Assembly: GCA_016219005.1 (NCBI GenBank) | Contig: JACRCN010000068.1 | Location: forward strand, 1 to 64,000 | Origin: Deltaproteobacteria bacterium | Lineage (GTDB): Bacteria; Desulfobacterota; Desulfobacteria; Desulfobacterales; SpSt-501 | DNA length: 64,000 nucleotides | Reading direction: 5' to 3' | In this document: piece after piece, positions 44,540 to 53,466 of the stretch | Layout of the letters: each line of letters begins with the position of its first letter | Position numbering within the stretch: the stretch's first letter is position 1 | Made by a program: the position numbers and the translations under genes | Notes under the pieces: generated by a model | What the model saw: only the letters and a program-made list of their open reading frames with translations | What the model was told of the DNA's origin: nothing | Database searches by the model: none

Positions 44540-45370
44540 ATGAACATCATGATCAGGGTTCTGGTAGCCGCCGTTGTGTTGGCCATGGCTGTTCCGTCGG
44601 GAGCGCAGGACTTGCCGGAGCGCGTGAAACGCGAGGGCAAGATCATCGTAGCGACCATGAGCAACTACCCCCCCATCTGCTACAAGGATCCCGCGACCAA
44701 CCAGCTGACCGGGTTCGACATCGACCTCGGGGAAGCCATCGCCAAGGAACTGGGAGTGAAGCTGCAGTGGGAGGAGACGGCTTTCGCACAGGTCTTCAGC
44801 TCGCTCGCCACGGGCCGGGTGGACATGGCGCTCATAGGCATCAGCGATTACCCGTCGCGGCGGGATGTCGCCGATTTCGTCGATTACATGCGCAACGGCG
44901 CCCAGTTCTACACCCTGCAGTCGCGCGCCAAGGACATCAAGACGACCGACGATCTGTGCGGCAAGACGGTCGGCGCCAGCCGCAACACCAGCTGGCCGAA
45001 GCAGATCGAAGAATGGAGCGCTGCCAATTGCGCCGCCAAGGGTAAACCGGTCGTCAAAGTGGTCGGAACCGAAGGATCCGCCGATGCGCGCACACAGCTT
45101 AAATCCGGGCGCCTGGATGCCGCCGCTCAGGGCAACGAAACCCTGCCGTACTTCCAGAAGCTGGAACCCAATACCTACGCGATCATCGGCAAGCCTTTCA
45201 CCGAGGACATCGTGGGGCTTCCGGTCTCGAAAAAGGAACCCCAGCTGCGGGATGCGGTAAAAGGCGCCCTCGAGCGCCTGCAGGCCAAGGGCATCTATGA
45301 CAAGCTCCTTGAAAAATACGGGCTGCAGCCCAGCAAGTTCACGCCGATCGCCATCAACCAGGGCAAGTAA
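44540..45370 (+). CDS. Amino-acid ABC transporter substrate-binding protein
   Basis: 276-residue periplasmic binding protein (SBP_bac_3). A signal peptide (MNIMIRVLVAAVVLAMAVPSGA) is followed by VKREGKIIVATMSNYPPICYKD and LTGFDIDLGEAIAKELGVK, the amino-acid-binding signature, and MALIGISDYPSRRDVADF. AAGGAGG precedes the ATG. The acidic ligand pocket cannot be resolved by eye; citrulline, ornithine or an N-substituted aspartate is suggested by the operon. Confidence 0.9.
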   Translation: MNIMIRVLVAAVVLAMAVPSGAQDLPERVKREGKIIVATMSNYPPICYKDPATNQLTGFDIDLGEAIAKELGVKLQWEETAFAQVFSSLATGRVDMALIGISDYPSRRDVADFVDYMRNGAQFYTLQSRAKDIKTTDDLCGKTVGASRNTSWPKQIEEWSAANCAAKGKPVVKVVGTEGSADARTQLKSGRLDAAAQGNETLPYFQKLEPNTYAIIGKPFTEDIVGLPVSKKEPQLRDAVKGALERLQAKGIYDKLLEKYGLQPSKFTPIAINQGK

Positions 45371-45403
45371 GCCTGCGGATGAAGCGGGCCGGGAAGTGCC
45401 CCT

Positions 45404-46831
45404 ATGGAATCGAGCGGTGGACACAACGGACACGCGAACATGCCGTCAGCTAACATGGGGTCAAAGACCATCGGCGAGTGCCTGGCAGAATTCTGCGTCA
45501 AATTGAGGTGGGGCGATTTGCCGGAGGAGGTTATCGGCTATGCCAAGCTGCTGCTTTTGGATTTGCTCGGAGCAGCGCTGGCGGGTGTCGAAACGGCGGA
45601 AGTGAAGAGCGGCATTGCCGCCGTGAAAATTTTTGGATCGGCCGGCGGCCCCAGCACCCTCTGGGGGACGGCACTTCACTCCGCGCCGGCCCACGCCGCT
45701 TTTATCAACGGCATCGCCGCCCATGCCCAGGAGCTCGATGACTTCGGGGGGGTGGACCATTCCGGGGCCGTGGTGGTCCCCGCCTTGCTGGCGATCGGTG
45801 AAGCGCTGCCGCCGGTAACCGGAAAAAGGCTTCTCGAGGCCATGGTGGTCGGTTATGAAGCGGGCCGACGGGTTCTCGAGGCGGCCGGCGGATACAGGGC
45901 CCACAACAATGCCTCGGGCTGGCATTCCACCGGGACCTGCGGAAGCTTCGGTGCGGCGGCGGCCGCGGCCAAGGTCCTGGGGATGGATGCCCGCAAAACC
46001 ACGTGGGCCATCGGTCTGGCCGGAACCTTCACCGGAGGAACCTGGGCGTTTATCAAGGATGGCGCCATGAGCAAGCGCTATCACGCCGGACGCGCGGCTG
46101 AAACCGGTGTCGTGGCGGCGTGCCTGGCGCGTTCAGGTTTCACCGGGCCGGCGCATATTTTCGAGTCCGATTGGGGCGGCTTTTTCCAGACCTATGCCAA
46201 AGGCCAGGCGCAGCCTGCAAGATTGACCGAGGACCTGGGGCGCAATTTCAAAATCATGCGCAGCGGAATCAAACCCTATGCCAGCTGCCGTGACATCCAC
46301 AGCACCCTGGACGTGATTCTGGACGGGCGGCGCGATCAGGGTCTCAGACCGGAGGATATCGACCGCGTCGAGGTCCGCTGCATCCCGGAGATGAAACAGA
46401 TGCTCGGAGAAAAGGCCCAGCCGTCGACGCGGCTGGAGGCCCAGCTCAGTCTTGCCTACAGTGTCGCCGTCGCTTTGGCGGCAGGCCGGGCGTCGCTTGC
46501 GGAATATGAAGAGCCCTGGTTGAGCGATCCGTTCGTTCGCGCGTTGGCGCAGCGGGTGAACCTGGTCGTGGACCCCGGACTTCCATTCGACTCGGAGCCG
46601 CATGTCAGCATCGTAACGCGCGACGGGCGTGTGATTCAGGGGCATGTCGATTTTGCCCGCGGCGCGCCTGAAAATTCGCTGTCCCGGGTGGAAGTGGAAG
46701 AAAAATTCGAGAGGCTGGCCGGCATGGCGCTGCCGCCCGGCCAGGTCCGGGAGCTCAAGCAGATGGTTAGCGCCGTCGAGGCTGTGGAGGATATCCGGGA
46801 AATCACCCGGCTGTTGGCGAGATTGAACTGA
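45404..46831 (+). CDS. MmgE/PrpD family protein (second copy), possible epimerase
   Basis: 475 residues. LAKLLLLDLLGAALAG-like helix (YAKLLLLDLLGAALAGVE), NGIAAHAQELDDFGGVDHSG and HSTGTCGSFGAAAAAAKVLGM define the family. The DD in AQELDD replaces the DWDD of the first copy at 10627, so the two are probably not isofunctional. It sits between an amino-acid ABC transporter and an ArgH-family lyase. The characterised iminodisuccinate epimerase is a member of this family, which makes an epimerase for an N-substituted aspartate a reasonable hypothesis. Starts at codons 13 and 18 are alternatives. Confidence 0.85.
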   Translation: MESSGGHNGHANMPSANMGSKTIGECLAEFCVKLRWGDLPEEVIGYAKLLLLDLLGAALAGVETAEVKSGIAAVKIFGSAGGPSTLWGTALHSAPAHAAFINGIAAHAQELDDFGGVDHSGAVVVPALLAIGEALPPVTGKRLLEAMVVGYEAGRRVLEAAGGYRAHNNASGWHSTGTCGSFGAAAAAAKVLGMDARKTTWAIGLAGTFTGGTWAFIKDGAMSKRYHAGRAAETGVVAACLARSGFTGPAHIFESDWGGFFQTYAKGQAQPARLTEDLGRNFKIMRSGIKPYASCRDIHSTLDVILDGRRDQGLRPEDIDRVEVRCIPEMKQMLGEKAQPSTRLEAQLSLAYSVAVALAAGRASLAEYEEPWLSDPFVRALAQRVNLVVDPGLPFDSEPHVSIVTRDGRVIQGHVDFARGAPENSLSRVEVEEKFERLAGMALPPGQVRELKQMVSAVEAVEDIREITRLLARLN

Positions 46832-46880
46832 GGGTTTCGCGTCCGTGACCCACCGGCCGCGACCGAAGAGGGGATCCGTT

Positions 46881-48383
46881 ATGGCTAGGCAACCGGCCGA
46901 AAAGGCTCAGGTCTGGGGAGGGCGCCTGAACACGCCCCCGGACAAAATGAACATCGCATTTTGTTCGGGACGCGACGTTGCCTCCGTCCCCATGGCCGAC
47001 GAGCTTCTGCTCAAATACGATATCTGGACCAATCTCGCCCATGTGAAGATGCTCAACCGCTGCGGAATCCTGAAGGATGACGAGTGCCGGGAGCTTTGCG
47101 ATGCGCTGGTTGCCCTCGACACGAAGGTGCGACAGGGGGATTTTCATCTGGATCCCCGGAAAGAGGATGTCCACATCAACATCGAGCACCACATCACCCA
47201 CACGCTGGGGATAGAGGCCGGAAAGAAAATCCACACGGGCCGCAGCCGCAACGACCAGAGCGGCACGGATATCAAACTCTACCTGCGCGACCAGCTTCTG
47301 GAGACTTCAGAGAACGTCAAGACCCTGATCGAAGCCATCCTGGAAAAGGCCGCACCGGAGCTCAAGTCCATCATGCCGGGCTTTACTCACTATCAGCCCG
47401 CCATGCTGACCACCGCGGCCCATTGGCTGACCAGCTGGAGCCAGGCGTTATTGAGAGACCTGGAACGGCTGGTCCAGGACCTGGAAATGCTGAACCGATC
47501 GCCTTTGGGAGCTGCCGCGGCGTTCGGGACATCCTGGGCGATCGACCGGGAATATGCGGCGCAGCTTTTGGGGTTTGACGCGCCCGACGAAAACAGCCTG
47601 GATTGCATCAGCGCCAGGGGTGAATACGAAGCCCGCGCGGCCGCAACCCTTTCGTTCTTAATGAACCACCTCGGCACCATTGCCCAGGACATGATCCTGC
47701 TCAGTATGCCGTATTACGGCATGCTGGTTATCCCGGACCAGTATGTCACCGGCTCCTCCATCATGCCGCAGAAAAAGAACCCCGATTTCGCCGAGCTGAT
47801 CCGCGGGAAAGCCGCCTGCTGCCACGGAGCGCTCGCGAGCCTGCTGGGGATCCAAAAGGGGTCGATGAGCGGGTACAACCGTGAGTACCAGCTCAGCAAA
47901 TACGTCATCATGGACGTTTTCCGCGAGTGCCGCGATGCGCCGTCGATCCTGAGCGCCGTCATAAACGCCATGACCTTCAATCGGGCGGAGATGCTCGCCA
48001 AGGCGCAGAAGGGCTTCATGAACAGCGTCGACGTCGCCGACCTGCTGGCGCGGAAGTTTAATCTGGCCTTTCGCGACTGCTATGAACTGCTCTCTTTGGC
48101 CGTCAAGAATTGTGAAGCTGCCGGACAGCTGACAAAGCAAGGGCTGGAAAAGGCGATCGACCATTTGGGTCTTCCCGTCAAACTGTCGAAAAGGGATATC
48201 CGGCTTTTCAATTCACCCTATCTGCTGCTGCAGGAAAAGGAGCATACGGGGGCACCTTCGGTCGCCTCCGTGAAAAGGATGACGGTGTTGCAGGCGCACG
48301 CCTTGCAGAAGGTCGCTAAAAAAATCAGGGCGTTTCACAACCGTGTGCGGTCGGCTCAAAAAGAATGTTTCCGGCGGCAATAG
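46881..48383 (+). CDS. Argininosuccinate lyase family C-N lyase, divergent
   Basis: 500 residues of the fumarase/aspartase superfamily. N-terminal VWGGRLNTPPD, KKIHTGRSRNDQSGTDIKL and the catalytic-serine loop GSSIMPQKKNPDFAELIRG are as in ArgH. Departures from ArgH are visible: EHHITHTLG replaces the usual WxE region, THYQPAMLTT replaces THLQxAQPV, and the loop after the signature reads SGYNREYQLSKY where ArgH has YNKDxQEDKE. These are substrate-contact regions, so the substrate is probably not argininosuccinate. With the upstream MmgE/PrpD protein it may cleave an N-substituted aspartate to fumarate plus amine. Confidence 0.85.
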   Translation: MARQPAEKAQVWGGRLNTPPDKMNIAFCSGRDVASVPMADELLLKYDIWTNLAHVKMLNRCGILKDDECRELCDALVALDTKVRQGDFHLDPRKEDVHINIEHHITHTLGIEAGKKIHTGRSRNDQSGTDIKLYLRDQLLETSENVKTLIEAILEKAAPELKSIMPGFTHYQPAMLTTAAHWLTSWSQALLRDLERLVQDLEMLNRSPLGAAAAFGTSWAIDREYAAQLLGFDAPDENSLDCISARGEYEARAAATLSFLMNHLGTIAQDMILLSMPYYGMLVIPDQYVTGSSIMPQKKNPDFAELIRGKAACCHGALASLLGIQKGSMSGYNREYQLSKYVIMDVFRECRDAPSILSAVINAMTFNRAEMLAKAQKGFMNSVDVADLLARKFNLAFRDCYELLSLAVKNCEAAGQLTKQGLEKAIDHLGLPVKLSKRDIRLFNSPYLLLQEKEHTGAPSVASVKRMTVLQAHALQKVAKKIRAFHNRVRSAQKECFRRQ

Positions 48384-48401
48384 GCTCAATTGGAACCGGC
48401 C

Positions 48402-49202
48402 ATGGATCCCCAACTCCGGCGGGCGGTCGAATTTCTGGAACTCGACCCGCTCAGAAACATCGTTCTCCTAAAAACGCTGTCTCATTATCCCGAGGCGATT
48501 CGCTGCCACTTTCACGAGGGGCCTGAAGCGGCTGGAGTGCTCCTGCTGCTTCCAGGCGGAGCTTCGTCTTTCGACCGGCGGAATTACCCCGGCACGGATT
48601 TTGTGGTTTTCACCGCCGCGACCCATCCGGCTATTTTGCCTGAGCTGTTGCGGCATGTGCCCGCAGGCGGGAAGCTTTTGTTCAAGCTCGGGGAGCCGCA
48701 ACACCATGCGTGGGTGCGCCGGTTTTTCAGCCTCGAGCGGGTAAATGCCTTTGTCTCCTACACGGCGGCTCCCGGCAAGCTCTATGCGGCAGCGGACGGT
48801 GTCACGGTTTCAGGTGCAGCGGACGGCGTTTGCCTGGATCTATACGCCGGCCTGGGCCATTCGCGCGAGGAACTGCGCACCCGCTTCGCGAAGGGTCAAG
48901 CGCTCTCCTTCACGGTGTATGGGGGCGACAAGCCGCTCTCCTCGTGCTTCACGGCCCCGAATTTCGGGAAGATATACGAGATAGGCGGCGTCTACACCGA
49001 TCCCGATGAGCGTCGCCGTGGTTTGGCCCGCAAGGTCGTGGAAACGGCGTTGCATCACTTGGGCCAAGCCGGTTTCCGGGCGCGCTATCAGGCGCAGGAG
49101 GACAACCGGGCTTCGATACGGTTGGCCGAATCGATCGGCCTGCGGCATGTCGTGACCTATGAACATTGGCGGCATGAGCCCGCCATGAAAGAGGCGGTAT
49201 AA
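48402..49202 (+). CDS. GNAT family N-acetyltransferase
   Basis: 266 residues. The C-terminal half holds the acetyl-CoA site: IYEIGGVYTDPDERRRGLARKVVETALHHL (motif A, R-R-x-G-L-A) and DNRASIRLAESIGLRHVVTYEHW (motif B). The N-terminal half is a degenerate second GNAT-like domain. It is the penultimate gene of the ornithine/lyase operon, overlapping the next gene by one base. The acceptor may be the amine released by the lyase; this is inference. Confidence 0.82.
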   Translation: MDPQLRRAVEFLELDPLRNIVLLKTLSHYPEAIRCHFHEGPEAAGVLLLLPGGASSFDRRNYPGTDFVVFTAATHPAILPELLRHVPAGGKLLFKLGEPQHHAWVRRFFSLERVNAFVSYTAAPGKLYAAADGVTVSGAADGVCLDLYAGLGHSREELRTRFAKGQALSFTVYGGDKPLSSCFTAPNFGKIYEIGGVYTDPDERRRGLARKVVETALHHLGQAGFRARYQAQEDNRASIRLAESIGLRHVVTYEHWRHEPAMKEAV

Positions 49203-49630
49203 TGTCGACGAGTATTTTATACGTGATCATCGGCGCCCTCGGAACGGGGTTATGGAACGTCTTCATCTCGTCCGCCTCGCGCCAGATGCATCCGCTGCTG
49301 GGCGCCCTCATCACCGAACTGACGGCCTTCACCGCCGGGGCCTTGATTTTTCTGCCGGTGTTGAGCGGCGGCTTTCCCAAGCCTTCCTTCAGGGCCGTGA
49401 TCATGTGCATGCTGGCCGGGCTCTCCGTGCTGCTGGCCGACTTCTTTATCCTGAAGGCTTACAGGCAGGGGGTTCAGATTTCCATCGGCGGACCCATCAT
49501 CATCGGCGGCAGCATCGTGGTGGTGACGCTGATGGGGCTTTTTCTGGGCGAGCGGATGACGCTGCTCAAGGCCCTCTCCATCCTGATGATCGTCTCCGGG
49601 GCTTCGATCCTGGGGAGCCTGTCGCGCTGA
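49202..49630 (+). CDS. Small EamA/DMT-like membrane protein
   Basis: 142 residues with about 5 hydrophobic helices, half the size of normal DMT exporters, so it would act as a dimer. Typical DMT ends are seen: ILYVIIGALGTGLWNVFISSA at the start, QISIGGPIIIGGSIVVVTLMG and LGERMTLLKALSILMIVSGA at the end. TAATG overlap with the GNAT gene indicates coupling. It possibly exports the acetylated product. Confidence 0.8.
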   Translation: MSTSILYVIIGALGTGLWNVFISSASRQMHPLLGALITELTAFTAGALIFLPVLSGGFPKPSFRAVIMCMLAGLSVLLADFFILKAYRQGVQISIGGPIIIGGSIVVVTLMGLFLGERMTLLKALSILMIVSGASILGSLSR

Positions 49631-49652
49631 ATCCCCCCAGGCAATCCTGGAA

Positions 49653-50972
49653 TCACCGGCTATCCCGGGGCTCTGAAACCGGAGCGCTCCCCGGGATGTT
49701 ACCCTGCGCGTCGAAAGCGAATTCACAGGGTTCCGAAAGGATATCCATGCGGGGGTTCGCCCGGGCCTCTGCGAGAAGGGTTTCCGAGACCTCCAGCAGG
49801 TGGGCCTCGAGGGTATTTTTGATGCGCACCAACCGCACGTCGCGGAAGTCCGCAATATTGCAGGTTTTGATCGCCGCCTGGATGGCCAGTCGGTCGTTCT
49901 CAAGAACCATGGGGATTTTGACGCTCGCCGGCACGGTGGACGTGAGCGAGTTGGGGTAGGTCTCCTCGAAGCTGAATTTCCGGAAGGCCCGGTCGGTGGT
50001 GAAATCCGCGATGCCCAGGCCGTTGCCGTTACCGTGGGAGGCATCGGTGATGTCCAGGGCGGCGATGCGCGTGATGAAAGGGCCTGCCGACTTCATGTGC
50101 GGCAGGTGGAACCGGCCCACGACGTTGTTGTCGAAACCGGTCCCGGAGATGTTCTTGCCGATCTCGTCGATGATGAGAACATCCAGCCGGTCAAAGAGGA
50201 TGCGCGCCTCCAGGCGCTTGGCTTCGGCCTGCAGCGCGACTTCATCTTCCTCGATCAGCTGGGCGGGGATGGCTTCCAGGCGGCAGGTCTCGTGGTAAGC
50301 GTTCTCGACGAGAGCGATCCCGAAGAGGATCTTACCGGTCGAAAGCGCTCTCCGGCCGATCGCCACGATGTTGTCGAGCATCCGCTCCATGCCCAGTTGA
50401 TGGCAGGCCTCAGCCCCCTTCTGCTTGCCGAGGCCGATCGCGATCATTTTCATCAGGCCGCTTTCGTACGCGCCCCTGAAGGAAACATGCGGCTTGATCC
50501 GGTTCACCAGCACGATGCCGTCCGCCGCGGCGGCATAGGCGTCAAACCAGGCCGTGAGCCCGTTTTGCGCCGTCCCCATGTCGACCACGTCCATGGTGGC
50601 GCGTATGGGCGCTCGCATGGACATCTCCGTGATGCCCATGCGAGCCAGCAGGTTCTGCTGCCCTTCGGCCGTGGCCCCGCCGTGGCTGCCCATGGCGGGA
50701 AATATGAACGGCTCGGCGCCTTTGGCCTTGAGCCCGCGGATGAGGGCCTGCAGAATCAAGGGTTGGTTGGAAATACCACGGCTGCCGACGCCGATGGCGA
50801 TGCGCATGCCCGGCTGCACCCGGTCGAGGACGCGCGAACTGCGCAGTCGCTTGATGAACTCCGCTTCGACGTCGTCCAGAATGGGCCGTTCGAACTTCTG
50901 AAGGATCTTTACGACCCGCGGGATGGGGATGTCTTTCAGCAGTTTGCCGATGATGCCGGTGCCGGTAGTCAT
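49653..50972 (-). CDS. LarA-like (lactate racemase N-terminal domain, DUF2088) protein
   Basis: 439 residues. GMRIAIGVGSRGISNQPLIL and PAMGSHGGATAEGQQNLLA correspond to the DUF2088 region, and NRIKPHVSFRGAYESGLMKMIAIGLGKQKGAEACH to the second half. Histidines are kept (GSHGG, KPH, ACH), but the nickel-pincer lysine context of LarA (SGG-x-K) reads ESGLMK here, so racemase activity is uncertain. No larB, larC or larE genes are in the window. Convergent with the DMT gene. It ends the minus-strand TTT cluster. Confidence 0.75.
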   Translation of the reverse strand: MTTGTGIIGKLLKDIPIPRVVKILQKFERPILDDVEAEFIKRLRSSRVLDRVQPGMRIAIGVGSRGISNQPLILQALIRGLKAKGAEPFIFPAMGSHGGATAEGQQNLLARMGITEMSMRAPIRATMDVVDMGTAQNGLTAWFDAYAAAADGIVLVNRIKPHVSFRGAYESGLMKMIAIGLGKQKGAEACHQLGMERMLDNIVAIGRRALSTGKILFGIALVENAYHETCRLEAIPAQLIEEDEVALQAEAKRLEARILFDRLDVLIIDEIGKNISGTGFDNNVVGRFHLPHMKSAGPFITRIAALDITDASHGNGNGLGIADFTTDRAFRKFSFEETYPNSLTSTVPASVKIPMVLENDRLAIQAAIKTCNIADFRDVRLVRIKNTLEAHLLEVSETLLAEARANPRMDILSEPCEFAFDAQGNIPGSAPVSEPRDSR

Positions 50973-51024
50973 GGGTTGTTCCCGAATTCAACTCCTTAAG
51001 ATGAATTTCGCGATGGACTCGGTT

Positions 51025-52077
51025 TCAGCGCGGTCCCAGCAGGCGCCGGAGTTTTTCTCCCAGCTCACGGGCTTCTTCGAAGGTGGCTCTCGACGTGAGG
51101 ATGAAGACGCCCCGGCGACCGAAGCAGTCGAGAATTTTCCGGGTGTATTCAACGGGATCGGGCGCCTCCTGACCGTAGTCCCAGAATTTGTGCCGCAGGC
51201 TCAAGGCGACTCGCCCGACGGCCGGCTTTATGGCTTGCCAGTCGGCATTCTGCGGTATCGTCAACTCCAGCCCGCGCAAACCCGGAGTCTCCAGCATGGC
51301 TGAAACCACACGGCTGCAGTCGCCGCAGGAATGAACCACGACACCGCCGAACGCCTCGGACAACCTGGCATTATAACGGGCGGCAAACTCCCGGTACAAC
51401 GCGGGCGAAAGAAGGGCCGCCGTGTCGTCGCTGATGCGCAGGCCGAACTCCGGCGGAAGGATCTCGGGTTCGTGGCCCATCGTGCAAAGGTGCCGGATCT
51501 GGGTGAGCTGCCACCTTACGTAGTCGATGGTGGCTTCGGTGATCACCTCCAACAAGGCGTGAACTTCGCCGGGGTATTGGAGCAATGCCATCATCAGGTC
51601 GGTGTAATTCCAGATCATGGAAGCGGTCACCATCGGCGAGGCCACGTTGACCAGGCGCAGCGGCAAAGGGCTCCTCTCCTGGAGGAAAGCCAGGCGCTTG
51701 ACCATTCGCCCATAGATCGGGTTGTCCCCAGGCTGCGGCTTGCGTATGCGCCGGGCCGCCCCCGGGTCCCGGTTGGAAACAAGGTGACCCACCCAGGGGT
51801 CGGCGTCGTCCACCGTTTTGAGAGGGCAGCCAAAAGCGGCCGCCAGATTACTGATACCCATATTGGGTTTGATGTTGGGTATGTAGAAATCGGCGATGCC
51901 GGCCTGGAGACGATGGTACTCCTCATGCCAGGCCAACTCGGCTGCGTCGTCATTGTAATAGGCGGCGGTGGCATGGTGGGGACGGCCGACCTCGATGACA
52001 TAAGGGACCGTTCCGGTCTCCTCCAGGTTCCAGGTTCTTTTTATGAGATCGAGCTTTTCAGCATCGCTGATGGGCAT
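51025..52077 (-). CDS. Uroporphyrinogen decarboxylase-fold (URO-D) family protein
   Basis: 350 residues. The URO-D fold is used here probably as a corrinoid-dependent methyltransferase, as in MtaA/MtbA-type proteins. Support comes from the C-terminal half: VVVHSCGDCSRVVSAMLETPGLRGLELTI (His-x-Cys zinc-ligand pattern with CGD) and FILTSRATFEEARELGEKLRRLL. No true HemE catalytic motif is evident. It lies downstream on the same strand of a larger URO-D/corrinoid fusion and TTT transporter genes, suggesting methyl-group transfer from an imported compound. Confidence 0.8.
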   Translation of the reverse strand: MPISDAEKLDLIKRTWNLEETGTVPYVIEVGRPHHATAAYYNDDAAELAWHEEYHRLQAGIADFYIPNIKPNMGISNLAAAFGCPLKTVDDADPWVGHLVSNRDPGAARRIRKPQPGDNPIYGRMVKRLAFLQERSPLPLRLVNVASPMVTASMIWNYTDLMMALLQYPGEVHALLEVITEATIDYVRWQLTQIRHLCTMGHEPEILPPEFGLRISDDTAALLSPALYREFAARYNARLSEAFGGVVVHSCGDCSRVVSAMLETPGLRGLELTIPQNADWQAIKPAVGRVALSLRHKFWDYGQEAPDPVEYTRKILDCFGRRGVFILTSRATFEEARELGEKLRRLLGPR

Positions 52078-52213
52078 GACTCCTCCTGAACCGCCTGACC
52101 TCTTCGCGCGTTAAAGCGCCGGGCTTCCCGCATGGCGGCGGTGTCGAGCGCGACAATGATCCGGCGGGCGGGTCGGGTCGCACGGCCGTCGCCGCCATCG
52201 CCGCAAGGAACCG

Positions 52214-52358
52214 GAAGCTATCTCAAAAATGCATCCGACAGGCGCTCGCGGAGTTGCCCGCCTCTGAAAAATGCTCACCACCTGACGCGGTCGCGGCACT
52301 TTTTCAGCGGCGTGCGCCTTGCCCTCGGCCTATGACCTGCTGTTTTTGAGATGGCTTC
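52214..52358. repeat. 145-bp MITE-like repeat with inverted termini (copy 2, complete)
   Basis: Starts GAAGCTATCTCAAAAA and ends TTTTTGAGATGGCTTC, inverted ends that match at 15 of 16 positions. A full-length copy in opposite orientation, also 145 bp, is at 60107-60251. Its right end touches the stop codon of the Bug gene at 52358. The rest of the gap between 52078 and 52357 contains no gene. Confidence 0.8.
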
Positions 52359-53338
52359 TACTGAATCGAAATATTCAAATCCTTGATGAGTTTGCCGTAG
52401 TCGCCAAAGGCTTGCTGCAAGAACTTGGTGAAGGCGGCGCTGTTCTGGTACATGATGGGTTGGTCGAGGTCCGCCATGATCTTCTTGAACTCGGCATCCT
52501 CACACACTTTTTTGAAAGTGGCTTCAAGATACTCCACCACTTCCCTGGGGGTTGCGGCCGGCGCTGCAACGCCCTTGATCGAGCCCCATGTGTAGACGTT
52601 GATCCCCTGCTCCTTGAGGGTGGGCACATTCGGCAGCGAGGAATCGCGCTCGGGCAAGGCCACCGCCAGCGGCTTGAAGCGGCCGGCCTTGATGTGGGGC
52701 ATGACCTCCGAAGGGTGCCCGCCGCCGATCATCACGTGCCCGCCGGCAAGTGTAGTCACGGCATCCGCGCCCCCGGCGAAGGGCACGGTCACGATGTTGA
52801 TACCCGCTGCCTTTCCGAGCGCAGTGATGCTGATGTCGACCGCACCGGCCTTGGTGGACACCGAGGACGTGACGGGCTTGCCCTCCTTCTTGGCCCACGC
52901 CACCATGTCCTTAATGCTGTTGAACTCCGATTTGGCCCCCGTGCAGATCACGACGGAATGGATGGACAGCCGCGAAACGGCCACCAGGTCCTTGTAGGGG
53001 TCGTAAGGCATTTTCTGCAGGTGCGGCATGACCACGTCGTGCCCCGAACCGTAGCCGAGGAAGAGCGTGTAACCATCGGGCTTGGACCGGACGACAAACT
53101 CCGTGCCTACGACCCCGCCGCCGCCGGGCTTGTTGATAAGGACCATGGGCTGGGGCGAATACTTGGGCCAGATTTTCTCAACGGCCCGTCCCAGCAGGTC
53201 CGTGGAACCCCCGGCCGAGAATGGGACGATGATGGTGATCGGTTTGGACGGGAATTTATCCTGGGTGAATGCAGCCCCCGGGACCGTCAAGGCTGCGACC
53301 AACGCGATGATGAAGCTGCGGATAACCATTCGTTTCAT
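52358..53338 (-). CDS. TTT transporter substrate-binding protein (Bug/TctC), tandem paralog A
   Basis: 326 residues with signal peptide (cleavage near GAAFTQDKFP). Family text includes PSKPITIIVPFSAGGSTDLL, NKPGGGGVVGTEFVV, KPDGYTLFLGYGS and VPFAGGADAVTTLAGGHV. It is the same length as paralog B, aligning without gaps and differing mainly by conservative substitutions. AAAGGAG precedes the ATG. Its last base pairs belong to the 145-bp repeat. Confidence 0.92.
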   Translation of the reverse strand: MKRMVIRSFIIALVAALTVPGAAFTQDKFPSKPITIIVPFSAGGSTDLLGRAVEKIWPKYSPQPMVLINKPGGGGVVGTEFVVRSKPDGYTLFLGYGSGHDVVMPHLQKMPYDPYKDLVAVSRLSIHSVVICTGAKSEFNSIKDMVAWAKKEGKPVTSSVSTKAGAVDISITALGKAAGINIVTVPFAGGADAVTTLAGGHVMIGGGHPSEVMPHIKAGRFKPLAVALPERDSSLPNVPTLKEQGINVYTWGSIKGVAAPAATPREVVEYLEATFKKVCEDAEFKKIMADLDQPIMYQNSAAFTKFLQQAFGDYGKLIKDLNISIQ

Positions 53339-53466
53339 GCGGTTGCTCCTTTCGGGTTAATGAAGGAAGAGGGAATGACGTCTATCCGGTCCTATCGGCG
53401 GCTGTAAGTCGATCCGCCGGAAGTACACCGCCCCATATTACCTGATTCGGCCGGTACTTGACAACG

